Positions 43,050-50,983 of a stretch of 64,000 bases of DNA are shown here, one piece after another. Source of the stretch: Pelolinea submarina (GTDB lineage: Bacteria; Chloroflexota; Anaerolineae; Anaerolineales; Anaerolineaceae); the NCBI RefSeq assembly GCF_003966975.1, contig NZ_AP018437.1:2976001-3040000 (forward strand). The letters run 5' to 3'. Within the stretch, counting starts at the first letter, position 1. Each line of letters begins with the position of its first letter. A model generated the notes under the pieces. The model searched no databases. It was not told the origin of the DNA and saw nothing but the letters and a program-made list of their open reading frames with translations. Both the position numbers and the translations under genes were made by a program.

Positions 43050-44218
43050 GAGGATAACCCCAGGGCTTTGAGCGGTTCAATACGCACCGCGTAACGGATT
43101 GATACCAGGCCACCCAGCGGACCAATCAGCAGCAGCGCCACAATCGCGATGGCGGAAGTCGTACCGTTGAACACAATCGGAATGGTGGGCGGGAAGGTCA
43201 GCGAGAACAGGAACGTGAGCAGGCTGCCAATCAACACGCCAATCACCGTAATCATGAAAATCTGGATGATGAAGGTGGCCGCCACAACCTTGTTGGTGGT
43301 ACCGATGGCTTTCAGCACGCCGATTTGTGCCACCTTCTGCAGAATCTGGATTTGAAAAAAGCCGCCTATTACCAGCAAGCCGATGAACAGGGTGAAACCA
43401 CCCTGAGTGTTGAGCGTGCTCTGTTGGGCGGAATAGCCAGGCAGAGCCTGAATGGTTTCGGAAATCGTGGCCACTTCGATATTGTTGACCTGCGAAAGGA
43501 TGCGCTGGCGCACCACGTCCGCCTGGGCAGGGTCGTCCAGCTTAATCAGGATGATGTTGGCAATCGGGTCGCTGCTGTTGATCTCCGCCTCCGATTTGGG
43601 GCGCACCTTATCCCAGGTGAAGAAGGGCACAAAAATAGAAGGCTGCAGCGAATACTGCTGGCCGCCGCTGATGCCGACCACGCGCAGCTTGTAGTATTCG
43701 TCGCGGGTGCCCTGCGTCACGCGCATCTCGAGCGTGTCGCCCAGCGCCAACCCGCTGCGCAGGGCGGTATTGCGGTCAATGATGACCTCGTTGGAAAGCT
43801 TGGTGCCCAACTGGCGCCCCTGCACGACCGGCGGTTCGCCGGCGTGGCCGGGTTCGACGCCCAATAGAGCCACCTTGAGCGGTTCTTCCTGGCCCGGCAA
43901 AATCAGGTTGGCGCTGGAAGCGCCCAACATGCCCGCATCCGCCACGCCCTGCACGCGCGCGATGGAAGCCAGGCGGTCGCGATCCAGGCGGCTGGCGCCG
44001 ATGAGGTAATCCGACTTGGATTGGAAGGCAATCAACTGCGCATCCAGCTTGGACAGGTATTCGCGGTTGCCGTTGCCCAGCCCCTCGCCCAACGCGGCGA
44101 TGAACAGTACCAGCAATGTGATCAGGGCAATCACCAGCGCGACCAGCAGGAAACGCCCGCGGTTGCGCCAAATTTCTTTAAAAGCCAGAAAAGCAGAAAT
44201 TTCCATGACCTGTTTCAT
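43046..44218 (-). CDS. MacB/FtsX-like ABC transporter permease
   Basis: A 390-aa permease with the DevC/MacB layout: one N-terminal helix (about 20-45), a large outer domain (about 46-260) and three C-terminal helices with the FtsX coupling segment (QIGVLKAIGTTNKVVAATFI near 306-325). The DevC-like start KEIWRNRGRFLLVALVIAL is clear. It is sandwiched between ATPase and adaptor genes (1 bp and overlapping). Substrate unknown; DevBCA-like systems export glycolipids or drugs. Confidence 0.92.
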   Translation of the reverse strand: MKQVMEISAFLAFKEIWRNRGRFLLVALVIALITLLVLFIAALGEGLGNGNREYLSKLDAQLIAFQSKSDYLIGASRLDRDRLASIARVQGVADAGMLGASSANLILPGQEEPLKVALLGVEPGHAGEPPVVQGRQLGTKLSNEVIIDRNTALRSGLALGDTLEMRVTQGTRDEYYKLRVVGISGGQQYSLQPSIFVPFFTWDKVRPKSEAEINSSDPIANIILIKLDDPAQADVVRQRILSQVNNIEVATISETIQALPGYSAQQSTLNTQGGFTLFIGLLVIGGFFQIQILQKVAQIGVLKAIGTTNKVVAATFIIQIFMITVIGVLIGSLLTFLFSLTFPPTIPIVFNGTTSAIAIVALLLIGPLGGLVSIRYAVRIEPLKALGLSS

Positions 44219-44219
44219 T

Positions 44220-45182
44220 TTATGAACCCTGTTCCTCCGGCGGGAGGAAGTACACCGCGGCGGTCATCCCCCAGCGCATGTGCGGGTCGGTTTCGTCCAA
44301 CTGCACGGTAACGGTATAGGTGATATCGCCACGTTTTTCTTCAAAACGCTCGTTGATATTGGTGACGGTGCCCTTCAGAACCGTGTCGGGCAGCGCATCC
44401 AGGATGACCTGCACGGCCTGGCCCTCGGTAACATTAACCACTTCCAACTCGGTCAGGCTGTCAGTCTTGATCACCCAGCCGGAGAAATCCGCCAGGGCCA
44501 TGACCAGCTCGCCGGCTGTCACCTGCTGGCCGGGTATGATGGCGACATCCACCACCGTGCCATTCATGCTGGCGCGCAGGGTCAGCGCGTCCACCGCGGC
44601 CTGAGCGCTTGCCAAAGAAGCCTGGGCGCTGGCCAGTCGCGCTTCCAGCGCGTCCAACTGATCCGGATCCAGCCCTTCGTTGTCCTCCAGTTGGGCGTAA
44701 GCGTCTTCCGCCAGCTTCAAGTTGGCTTCGGCTTCATCCATGCGCGCTTTGCGCTCGGTGGAGCGGCCGTCCAGGAAATTATCGCGGGCGTTTTTATATT
44801 TGCTGTTGCTGAGGATGACCTCCAGCTGGCCCTGGGCCAGGTTCAGCGCGCCGGAGGCTTTGTAATCATCCAGCGCCACCTGCGCATCCAATACATCCTG
44901 GCGCGCTTTGGCCAGCGCCGCGTCCGCCTCCGGCACATCGTCCAGGCGGGCCAGTACCTGGTCGGTCCGCACCGATTGGCCGTCCGTAATCTCGACACTG
45001 TGCACCTGGCCGGAAACCGAGAAGGATATATCCAAAGCCTTGACCGGCAGCAGGCTGCCTTCAGCGATCAAATAATCCGGTTCCGTAGCCTGGGCAGCCT
45101 CCGCGGAAGTTTTGCCAGAGCCGCAAGCGGAAAGCAGCACGGCAGCAACCAAAATCAAACTAAGTAAGATTCCCTTTTTCAT
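44220..45182 (-). CDS. HlyD-family membrane fusion lipoprotein
   Basis: A periplasmic-adaptor-like protein, 320 aa. The signal peptide has lipobox LSAC (near Cys18), so it is lipid-anchored. Biotinyl-lipoyl domain halves flank a long helical hairpin rich in Ala/Asp/Glu/Leu (about 80-195, coiled coil; RKARMDEAEANLKLAEDAYA). A beta-barrel domain follows. The start at 45182 is set by AGGAG; 15 upstream codons are rejected. First of the exporter operon, 25 bp after the peroxiredoxin-like gene. Confidence 0.93.
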   Translation of the reverse strand: MKKGILLSLILVAAVLLSACGSGKTSAEAAQATEPDYLIAEGSLLPVKALDISFSVSGQVHSVEITDGQSVRTDQVLARLDDVPEADAALAKARQDVLDAQVALDDYKASGALNLAQGQLEVILSNSKYKNARDNFLDGRSTERKARMDEAEANLKLAEDAYAQLEDNEGLDPDQLDALEARLASAQASLASAQAAVDALTLRASMNGTVVDVAIIPGQQVTAGELVMALADFSGWVIKTDSLTELEVVNVTEGQAVQVILDALPDTVLKGTVTNINERFEEKRGDITYTVTVQLDETDPHMRWGMTAAVYFLPPEEQGS

Positions 45183-45207
45183 ATAAAGTACTCCTGAAAT
45201 AATTCCA

Positions 45208-45828
45208 TTAATGATTTTCTTCTTCATTCACGCCGATAGGTCCCTCAAAGGGCTGGTCCCAGGGTGTGGAGAGCACGCCCTCCAGCAGCAAATCCAGCGC
45301 GGGATGATCGGCGATGTGGTCGTAATAAAACGGCAGCAAGATGCGCCCCGGCGGGCTGATGATGAATGTGCCGGACATCTGCATAGCGTCCTGTCCTTCG
45401 GGCGGAGTTTCCACCTGGTAGCCCTTCTTACGAGCATTGGAAACTGCCCTTAGGACCTTCCAATTCAGAAAAGTCTGGAAGATGGTGGCGCGTTCCAGCC
45501 CATAGGCCTGGTAAGCCCTGCGTTCCGGATCGGAAAGCGCTTTCAAACCGGGCGCATGCGTCTCCGCAAACAACCTGGTTTCTTCAGGAACGCCCTGGGT
45601 GACTACGGCGATATCCAGCCCGGCTTTTTTAATTTTGGCTCTGCCAGCCACCAACTCGTCCAGCATCTCTTTGCACTGGGTGCAGCCGAAATGGCGCGTG
45701 AAGGCCAGCACCAGCGGGCGTTTGGCCCACAGGCTGGAAAGCCTTACCGTTTTACCTTTGACATCCAGCACCTCCATATCGGGCGCGGGATCATTGAAGT
45801 TCAATAGATGTCTTTTTTTCATATCCAC
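45208..45828 (-). CDS. Peroxiredoxin-like AhpC/TSA family protein
   Basis: A 206-aa thioredoxin-fold protein of the AhpC-TSA_2-like group. The active site is FGCTQCKEML (about 48-57), with CxxC instead of the usual single peroxidatic Cys environment. A later strand MQMSGTFIISPPGRILLPFY (about 148-167) is the cis-Pro-like region. It is upstream of the exporter genes in the same direction, possibly in the same transcript. Function likely in thiol redox or peroxide removal; unproven. Confidence 0.85.
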   Translation of the reverse strand: MDMKKRHLLNFNDPAPDMEVLDVKGKTVRLSSLWAKRPLVLAFTRHFGCTQCKEMLDELVAGRAKIKKAGLDIAVVTQGVPEETRLFAETHAPGLKALSDPERRAYQAYGLERATIFQTFLNWKVLRAVSNARKKGYQVETPPEGQDAMQMSGTFIISPPGRILLPFYYDHIADHPALDLLLEGVLSTPWDQPFEGPIGVNEEENH

Positions 45829-46028
45829 TCTGCATTTGACCTATGCCTATCATACAGGGATTTCATTAGAAAAATATAAATTAATTAAAGGTTTGTAAAT
45901 ATTTGCGAAATATTAATTATCTTAGCCAGCTGGACAATTTACTCAACTTACCCAGCAAGCGGTAAAATAGAGCCATAAAACCCTTCAGAAAGGTCAACGC
46001 CCTCGGGGGGATGGGAACAACACGACAC

Positions 46029-47396
46029 ATGGAAATATCAGAAATTATTCAAGCCCAAAAGGCTTATTTTCAATCCGGTAAAACGCTGGAAGTGTCTGCG
46101 CGCCTGGAAGCACTGGGACGGCTGCGCAGCGCGATAGAAACGCGCGAAGAAGAGATCCTGGAAGCGCTGCGCGAAGACCTGGGCAAAAGCCGCTTCGAAG
46201 GCTATATGTCCGAGGTCGGCATGGTGCTGGACGAACTTTCCTATATGCGCCGAAACCTGACGCGCCTGGCAAGCCCGCAGCGCGTGCGCACGCCTTTGGC
46301 GCAGTTCAGCGCGCGCAGCTTCCGGCTGCCCTCCCCTTACGGCTGTGCCCTGGTGATGAGCCCCTGGAATTATCCTTTCTATTTGTCCATCACCCCAATG
46401 ATAGACGCGCTGGCGGCCGGCAATACGGTAGTGGTCAAGCCCAGCGCTTACTCCCCCGCGACCAGCGCGCTGGTGGTTGAATTGGTACGGGAATGCTTCC
46501 AGCCCGAAATCGCGGCGGTGGTGACCGGCGGGCGCGACGTGAACCAGTCGCTGCTCGACCAGCCCTTCGATACCATCTTCTTCACCGGCAGCAAAACAGT
46601 CGGCCGGCTGGTGATGGAAAAAGCCTCCGCGCACCTGACCCCCATTACGCTGGAGCTGGGCGGCAAAAGCCCCTGCATCGTGGACCGCAGCGCCGACCTG
46701 AAAACCGCCGCGGCGCGCATCGCCTTCGGCAAGTTCCTCAACGTGGGCCAGACCTGCGTGGCGCCGGACTACCTGATTGTGCACGCGGACATCAAAGACG
46801 AATTCCTGGCGCTGCTGGCAGCCGAGATACATAAACAATACGGCGAAAAGCCGCTGGAGAATGCCGATTACGGGCGCATCATCAGCGAAAAGCACTTTCA
46901 GCGCCTGCTGGGATTGATGGAAGGCGGCACGATCTACATGGGCGGCCAGCACGACGGCTCGCGGCGCATGGAACCGACCGTGATCACGGACGTTACGCTG
47001 GACAGCCCCATCATGCAGGAGGAGATCTTCGGGCCGCTGCTGCCGGTGCTGACCTTTCGCGAGACGGCCGATATTTACCCCATCGTGGCGGCCAACCCAA
47101 CCCCGCTGGCCTTCTACCTGTTCACCACCGACAAGGCGCAGGAGCGCGAATTGTCACGGCGCATCTCCTTCGGCGGCGGCTGCATCAACGACACCATCAT
47201 CCACCTGGCCACCACCGAGATGGGCTTCGGCGGCGTGGGCGAGAGCGGCATGGGCAGCTACCACGGCAAGGCCGGCTTCGATACCTTCACGCATTACAAG
47301 AGCATGGTGAACAAGGCCAACTGGATCGACCTGAAGATGAGGTACCAGCCTTATAGCGAGGGGATGCTGAAGATGGTGAAGATGTTTTTGAAGTAA
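46029..47396 (+). CDS. Aldehyde dehydrogenase (class 3-like, YwdH type)
   Basis: NAD(P)-dependent oxidation of aldehydes, 455 aa, the short length typical of class 3/fatty aldehyde enzymes. It has PWNYPFYLSITP (about 117-128), FFTGSKTVGRLVM (about 185-197), LELGGKSPCIV with the catalytic-base Glu (about 212), and the nucleophile Cys in NVGQTCVAPDYL (about 246). The C-terminal FGGVGESGMGSYHGKAGFD is diagnostic. A start six codons earlier (46011) is possible. Monocistronic. Confidence 0.93.
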   Translation: MEISEIIQAQKAYFQSGKTLEVSARLEALGRLRSAIETREEEILEALREDLGKSRFEGYMSEVGMVLDELSYMRRNLTRLASPQRVRTPLAQFSARSFRLPSPYGCALVMSPWNYPFYLSITPMIDALAAGNTVVVKPSAYSPATSALVVELVRECFQPEIAAVVTGGRDVNQSLLDQPFDTIFFTGSKTVGRLVMEKASAHLTPITLELGGKSPCIVDRSADLKTAAARIAFGKFLNVGQTCVAPDYLIVHADIKDEFLALLAAEIHKQYGEKPLENADYGRIISEKHFQRLLGLMEGGTIYMGGQHDGSRRMEPTVITDVTLDSPIMQEEIFGPLLPVLTFRETADIYPIVAANPTPLAFYLFTTDKAQERELSRRISFGGGCINDTIIHLATTEMGFGGVGESGMGSYHGKAGFDTFTHYKSMVNKANWIDLKMRYQPYSEGMLKMVKMFLK

Positions 47397-47488
47397 TATC
47401 TTAAAACATGTTTTGCAAAAAGAATTGTAGAAGTAATCAAATTCTGTTCAACACATATGATTTATAAGGATTATTCTTGAAGAAAAAT

Positions 47489-48148
47489 TCAAGACCTCTT
47501 TTTATTTTCAAGAGAAATTACTTCTAATTCAAAACTTTTTTGATTTTTTATTAGATATTTTCCTATGCATATTCCTTTATTGCCTGATCGGAAAGTAATT
47601 TTTACAATAAATTCAGATGGGGCCGGTTTTAAATAATGAGTAGCATCAAGCCCATCAGGCCTTCTATACCAAGCACAAAGAAAACCGTTTTCGTCTAACC
47701 TCCCAAAGTGCAATCTCCGTGGCATACCATTAGGGAATAAATTTACTGTTTGATTACCAATTATATTAGTTTTCAAATCTTCTGTTGGAATAAACCACCT
47801 CCCAGTATTTTCAAAATGAACATTACAGGATTCATCAACCCATTCAACGGTAGGAAATACATCAGTGGCAACCGCTCTTTTACTACACACATCCACAAAA
47901 ACGGCCATATACATTTCACCTGTTATGAAGGTCTTTGGGTCAATTCCGCAATCACTTATATAGAGCTTAGGAACAGAGTTCTCGGATATTAAATTTTGGA
48001 TTATTAGAAAAGCTAAAGTTAACCAAATACTATAAGGAATTTCGCTAATATTACCTAAATTTAGAATAATTCCGATTAGAGCTGAGATTAGTGCTAGAAA
48101 AGTTGGCCACCAACGGGAGATTATTCCTAAGTTTTTCTCTTTAACCAA
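47489..48148 (-). CDS. AT-rich orphan membrane-anchored protein
   Basis: A 219-aa protein with two N-terminal helices (about 14-33 and 38-55) and a beta-rich soluble domain with the segments ISDCGIDPKTFITGEMYMAV and HFGRLDENGFLCAWYRRPDG. No family recognised. Its composition is AT-rich compared with the neighbours, it lies between ALDH and tRNA-Val, and it reads toward ALDH. It is a candidate for horizontal gain at the tRNA locus. Confidence 0.6.
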   Translation of the reverse strand: MVKEKNLGIISRWWPTFLALISALIGIILNLGNISEIPYSIWLTLAFLIIQNLISENSVPKLYISDCGIDPKTFITGEMYMAVFVDVCSKRAVATDVFPTVEWVDESCNVHFENTGRWFIPTEDLKTNIIGNQTVNLFPNGMPRRLHFGRLDENGFLCAWYRRPDGLDATHYLKPAPSEFIVKITFRSGNKGICIGKYLIKNQKSFELEVISLENKKRS

Positions 48149-48209
48149 AATATCCCTCCTTTGAAAATTAATTTTGGATTAGTTGATTACATTATATGGT
48201 TTTTTATTG

Positions 48210-48215
48210 TATAAT
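48210..48215 (+). promoter_or_regulatory. -10 box of tRNA-Val
   Basis: TATAAT 14 bp before the tRNA 5' end. No good -35 at 17 bp; TTGATT at 48183-48188 is four bases too far. Confidence 0.6.
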
Positions 48216-48229
48216 TTGCTTCGCTATTT

Positions 48230-48303
48230 GGGCGCGTGGCTCAGCTGGTTAGAGCGTACGGTTCACATCCGTAAGGTCGTGGGTTCGAGTCCCTCCGCGC
48301 CCA
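48230..48303 (+). tRNA. tRNA-Val (anticodon CAC)
   Basis: A 74-nt perfect cloverleaf. Acceptor GGGCGCG/CGCGCCC, D-arm GCTC/GAGC, anticodon arm TACGG-TTCACAT-CCGTA (anticodon CAC), T-arm GTGGG-TTCGAGT-CCCTC (last pair G-C), discriminator A, CCA not encoded. Its 3' end is copied in the following array. Confidence 0.97.
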
Positions 48304-48694
48304 TTCTCTATTTAACTCTCTTTCTCCCCTTTTATTTAGTCTGGAGTCGTGGGTTCCCTTTCCGCTGCGCTTCAAGGACAGGCGAGTCCCTCCGCGCCCA
48401 TTCTTTATTTAACTTTCCCTCTTCCCTTTTATTCTGACAAGAGTCGTGGGTTCCCTTTTTACCACGTAAAAAGGACAGGGGAGTCTCTCCGCGCCCATTC
48501 TTTATTTAACTCTCCCTCATCCATTTTGTTCCGGTAAGAGTCGTGGTTTCCCTTTCCGCTACGCTTCAAGGGCAGGCGAGTCCCTCTGCGCCCATTCTAT
48601 ATTTAATTTTCCTTTTCCAATTTATTTAGTCTAGAGTCGTGGGTTCCCCTGCTTCGCTGCGCTCCGCACGATCGGGCGAGTCCCTCTGCGCCCA
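48304..48694 (+). repeat. Tandem array of tRNA-Val 3'-end copies with T-loop insertion
   Basis: Four tandem copies of the last 28 nt of tRNA-Val follow the gene, at 48346-48400, 48443-48497, 48540-48594 and 48636-48694. Starts are 97, 97 and 96 bp apart, with AT-rich spacers of 42, 42, 42 and 41 bp. In each copy the T-arm is intact on both sides (GTGGGTTC and GAGTCCCTC.GCGCCCA) but a block of about 27 nt is inserted in the T-loop. Removing it restores the tRNA sequence and a 70-bp spacing, which is the first interval. Inserts differ in sequence but tend to be hairpins (CCTTTTTAC / GTAAAAAGG in copy 3). Open frames here are repeat artefacts. Confidence 0.92.
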
Positions 48695-48724
48695 TTTGGT
48701 AATTAAATATCAAAGTCAGGCATG

Positions 48725-48960
48725 CCCCAGAGGGCACTAGTAGATGCCAGACCTACTTTAGTTCCCAAATTGTCATTCTGAACCCCGTAGGGGTGAAGAA
48801 TCTCGGCGAGATCATTACAGTTGAAATGCCTGCCGAGATCCTTCCTCCCTTCGGTCGTCAGGATGACAAAGAAACGTGGAGAATCGCGTTCTCACTGGTG
48901 TCATCGCGATTTCTTTACTTCAAGGCAATTCCCCGGAGGGCACAGGTGAATGCCGCCCTA
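48725..48960. repeat. Palindromic element flanked by direct repeats
   Basis: The inner element 48771-48868 has ends TGTCATTCTGA and TCAGGATGACA (10 of 11 pair) and an inner palindrome around ATCTCGGC/GCCGAGAT. It is flanked by two similar copies of a roughly 30-bp sequence beginning CCCC(A/G)GAGGGCAC (48725 on and 48931 on). It is the same core type as the elements near 58, 62 and 63 kb. No coding content. Confidence 0.7.
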
Positions 48961-48965
48961 CAAAT

Positions 48966-49796
48966 TCAATCCAACGGTTGGCAGGTGGGGCAGAAATAGA
49001 CGCTGCCACCCATGTAAGCCTGCTTGACGATTGGTGTGCCGCAGTTGCCGCAGGGCGTGTCCACGGTGTTCTTGCTGCAGCGCGTCTGGTAGCCGCCGGG
49101 CTGGCCGAACAGGTCCGGCTCGGTGTCGCGCCCGCCGCGGGCAGTCATGTCCGCCAGGGTATCCTTGACCACCTGATACAAGTGCCGCAGGTCGTCCGCG
49201 CTGATCTGGCCCAGCTTGCGCTTGGGGTTCAGGCGCGCGTTGTAAAGAATGTCCTGCAGGCAGCCGTTGCCCAGGCCGGGGATGCGCTGCTCGGTGGCCA
49301 GGAAGGCTTTCAGGCTGATCTTGGCCGGATCCACGGCAGCTGCCAATCCCTCAAAATGCGCCCAATCGAATTCTGCTGAAAGCGGCGGGAGGGCCTTCTC
49401 CGCCATCAGGTAGTATTCATTCTCCGCGCCGCCGGCCGAGAAGCACAGGATGCCGCCGTACATGCGCACGCTCAGGCTGAGCGCACTGCCGTCCGCAAAC
49501 TCCAGCAGGAGCTGGTGCTTGGCAGGCACATCCCCTTTGTCGGCATGATATTTCCAGGTGGCGCCTTCGGAGACCGCAAGGCGCGCGCTGCCGGCTGCGA
49601 ACTCCAGCGTGCTGCCAAAGCCGCGCGCCGGTCCGACCGTTTGGCCGGTCAACAAGTCCGGATAGGCCAGCGGATCACCCTGGAACCAGGCAAACTTGTG
49701 CGGGGAGCGCAACACCTCCACACGCGCAATACGCTTACCCTGAACCGTCCGGTTCATTTGGTCGGCTAAAGCTAAAGCTTCGGGAATCTCAATCAT
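48966..49796 (-). CDS. Fpg/Nei family DNA glycosylase, catalytic Pro2 replaced
   Basis: Base-excision repair glycosylase family, 276 aa. The start at 49796 is supported by AAGGAG and gives MIEIPEALAL. Fpg and Nei start MPELPE or MPEGPE, where Pro2 is the nucleophile; here it is Ile2, while Glu3, Pro5 and Glu6 remain. The helix-two-turn-helix region (EQRIPGLGNGCLQDILYNAR, about 187-206) and the C-terminal zinc finger (CGNC..CPTC) are intact. It may belong to the Nei-like subgroup with altered chemistry, or use another residue. Activity uncertain. Confidence 0.82.
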   Translation of the reverse strand: MIEIPEALALADQMNRTVQGKRIARVEVLRSPHKFAWFQGDPLAYPDLLTGQTVGPARGFGSTLEFAAGSARLAVSEGATWKYHADKGDVPAKHQLLLEFADGSALSLSVRMYGGILCFSAGGAENEYYLMAEKALPPLSAEFDWAHFEGLAAAVDPAKISLKAFLATEQRIPGLGNGCLQDILYNARLNPKRKLGQISADDLRHLYQVVKDTLADMTARGGRDTEPDLFGQPGGYQTRCSKNTVDTPCGNCGTPIVKQAYMGGSVYFCPTCQPLD

Positions 49797-49973
49797 AGCC
49801 ATCTCCTTTTGCGTTATTATACTGAAAACTGTACTTAAAACAGGTGGATTTTGGAGGGATAACGTTTTCCGCAGGCGTGGAAGAAATCCATCAGCGAAAT
49901 TTACCGTATATCTTTTTATGGTATAAATCAGCCCATAGGCAAACAATAACGGAGTAAAAAATACAATAAAAAA

Positions 49974-50264
49974 ATGGTAGGAAAAATACGAAGGCTTGTG
50001 CTGGATACGCTCAAGCCAATGGAGCCCAACATCATCGAGATGGCTAACTCATTGAGCACGCTTTCCGGGGTCTCCGCAGTAAACATCAGTATCGCTGAGA
50101 TCGACCTGAAGGTCGAAAACGCCAAGATTACAATTGAAGGGGACGACCTCAACTACAACGAGGTCAAAGATATTATTGAAGATATGGGTGGATCCATCCA
50201 TTCCATTGACGAAGTTGTGGCCGGCAAAATGATCATCGACGACGCCGCCACACTGCAAGACTAG
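49974..50264 (+). CDS. DUF211 family protein
   Basis: A 96-aa ferredoxin-like-fold protein. The family pattern is visible: IRRLVLDTLKPMEPNIIEMA, then VSAVNISIAEIDLKVENAKI and IEGDDLNYNEVKDIIEDMGG. Function unknown; known mostly in archaea and anaerobic bacteria. It is followed 11 bp later by a VIT1/CCC1-like transporter, an association seen elsewhere (from memory), which suggests a metal-related role. Confidence 0.82.
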   Translation: MVGKIRRLVLDTLKPMEPNIIEMANSLSTLSGVSAVNISIAEIDLKVENAKITIEGDDLNYNEVKDIIEDMGGSIHSIDEVVAGKMIIDDAATLQD

Positions 50265-50275
50265 TCTAAAAAATC

Positions 50276-50893
50276 ATGGAATCTGAAGAAGTACATAGAT
50301 TTAGGGTTCGCCAGTTGTTCAAACGGGCGAACCAATACAACGGCATTGCCAACATCGGGGAAATTGCTCGGCGATATTTCGCCATGAACGCCTTTGACGG
50401 CGTCCTCACTATCATCGGTATGCTGATGGGCAACCTCAGCGCAGGAATTGATAATCCGCACATCGTCATCACCACCGGCCTGTCTACTTGCGTAGCCATG
50501 GGCATATCCGGGTTGTGGGGCTCATACCTGACCGAATCCGCTGAACGCAAACACGACCTGGACGAACTGAGTAAAAGCACGCTGACCGACCTGCATAACA
50601 GCCGCATCGGCAAAGCCTCACGCTTCGCGGCGGTGGTGGTTTCATTGGTGGACGGTATTTCGCCCTTCCTGGCCGCTCTGCTGGTGCTGCTGCCTTTCTT
50701 TTTTCACTCGCTGTTCAGCACCATCCAGGTAGTGTATTTCGTATCGCTGGGCGTGGCATTGGTGACGCTGTTCGGGTTGGGCATTTTCTTGGGAAAAATC
50801 TCCAAAGAAAACCTGATCGTAAGCGGTGTAAAGACCGTGATAGCCGGCGTCGCATCCATCCTGATCAGCACTCTGATGAGCGGCAGCGCCTAA
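50276..50893 (+). CDS. VIT1/CCC1-family membrane transporter
   Basis: A 205-aa protein with five membrane helices, similar in length to the short archaeal-type VIT1 relatives. The family segment RRYFAMNAFDGVLTIIGMLM (about 36-55) is clear, followed by a cytosolic acidic/basic stretch TESAERKHDLDELSKSTLTD and two hydrophobic pairs. VIT1 proteins move Fe2+ or Mn2+. Co-directional with DUF211. Confidence 0.85.
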   Translation: MESEEVHRFRVRQLFKRANQYNGIANIGEIARRYFAMNAFDGVLTIIGMLMGNLSAGIDNPHIVITTGLSTCVAMGISGLWGSYLTESAERKHDLDELSKSTLTDLHNSRIGKASRFAAVVVSLVDGISPFLAALLVLLPFFFHSLFSTIQVVYFVSLGVALVTLFGLGIFLGKISKENLIVSGVKTVIAGVASILISTLMSGSA

Positions 50894-50916
50894 ACGACCT
50901 ATTTTCCCGATTTTCC

Positions 50917-50952
50917 AACGACCGGATGCCGGTTTTCCCGCCGGTCGTTTTA
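50917..50952 (+). terminator. Terminator after VIT1-like gene
   Basis: AACGACCGG (50917-50925) pairs with CCGGTCGTT (50941-50949), followed by TTAT. TATAAT at 50951-50956 right after it may be the -10 of the flavodiiron gene. Confidence 0.75.
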
Positions 50953-50983
50953 TAATTAAGCCATCACGAAACAGGAAGTAATT

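Noticed and set aside
48183-48537. Open frames of 62-84 codons over tRNA-Val and its array
   Set aside because: They are translations of the tRNA and its tandem tail copies; repeated peptide segments reflect the DNA repeat.
48304-48694. CRISPR array
   Set aside because: Repeats are 55 bp and match the tRNA tail, spacers of 42 bp are similar to each other rather than unique, and no cas genes are present.
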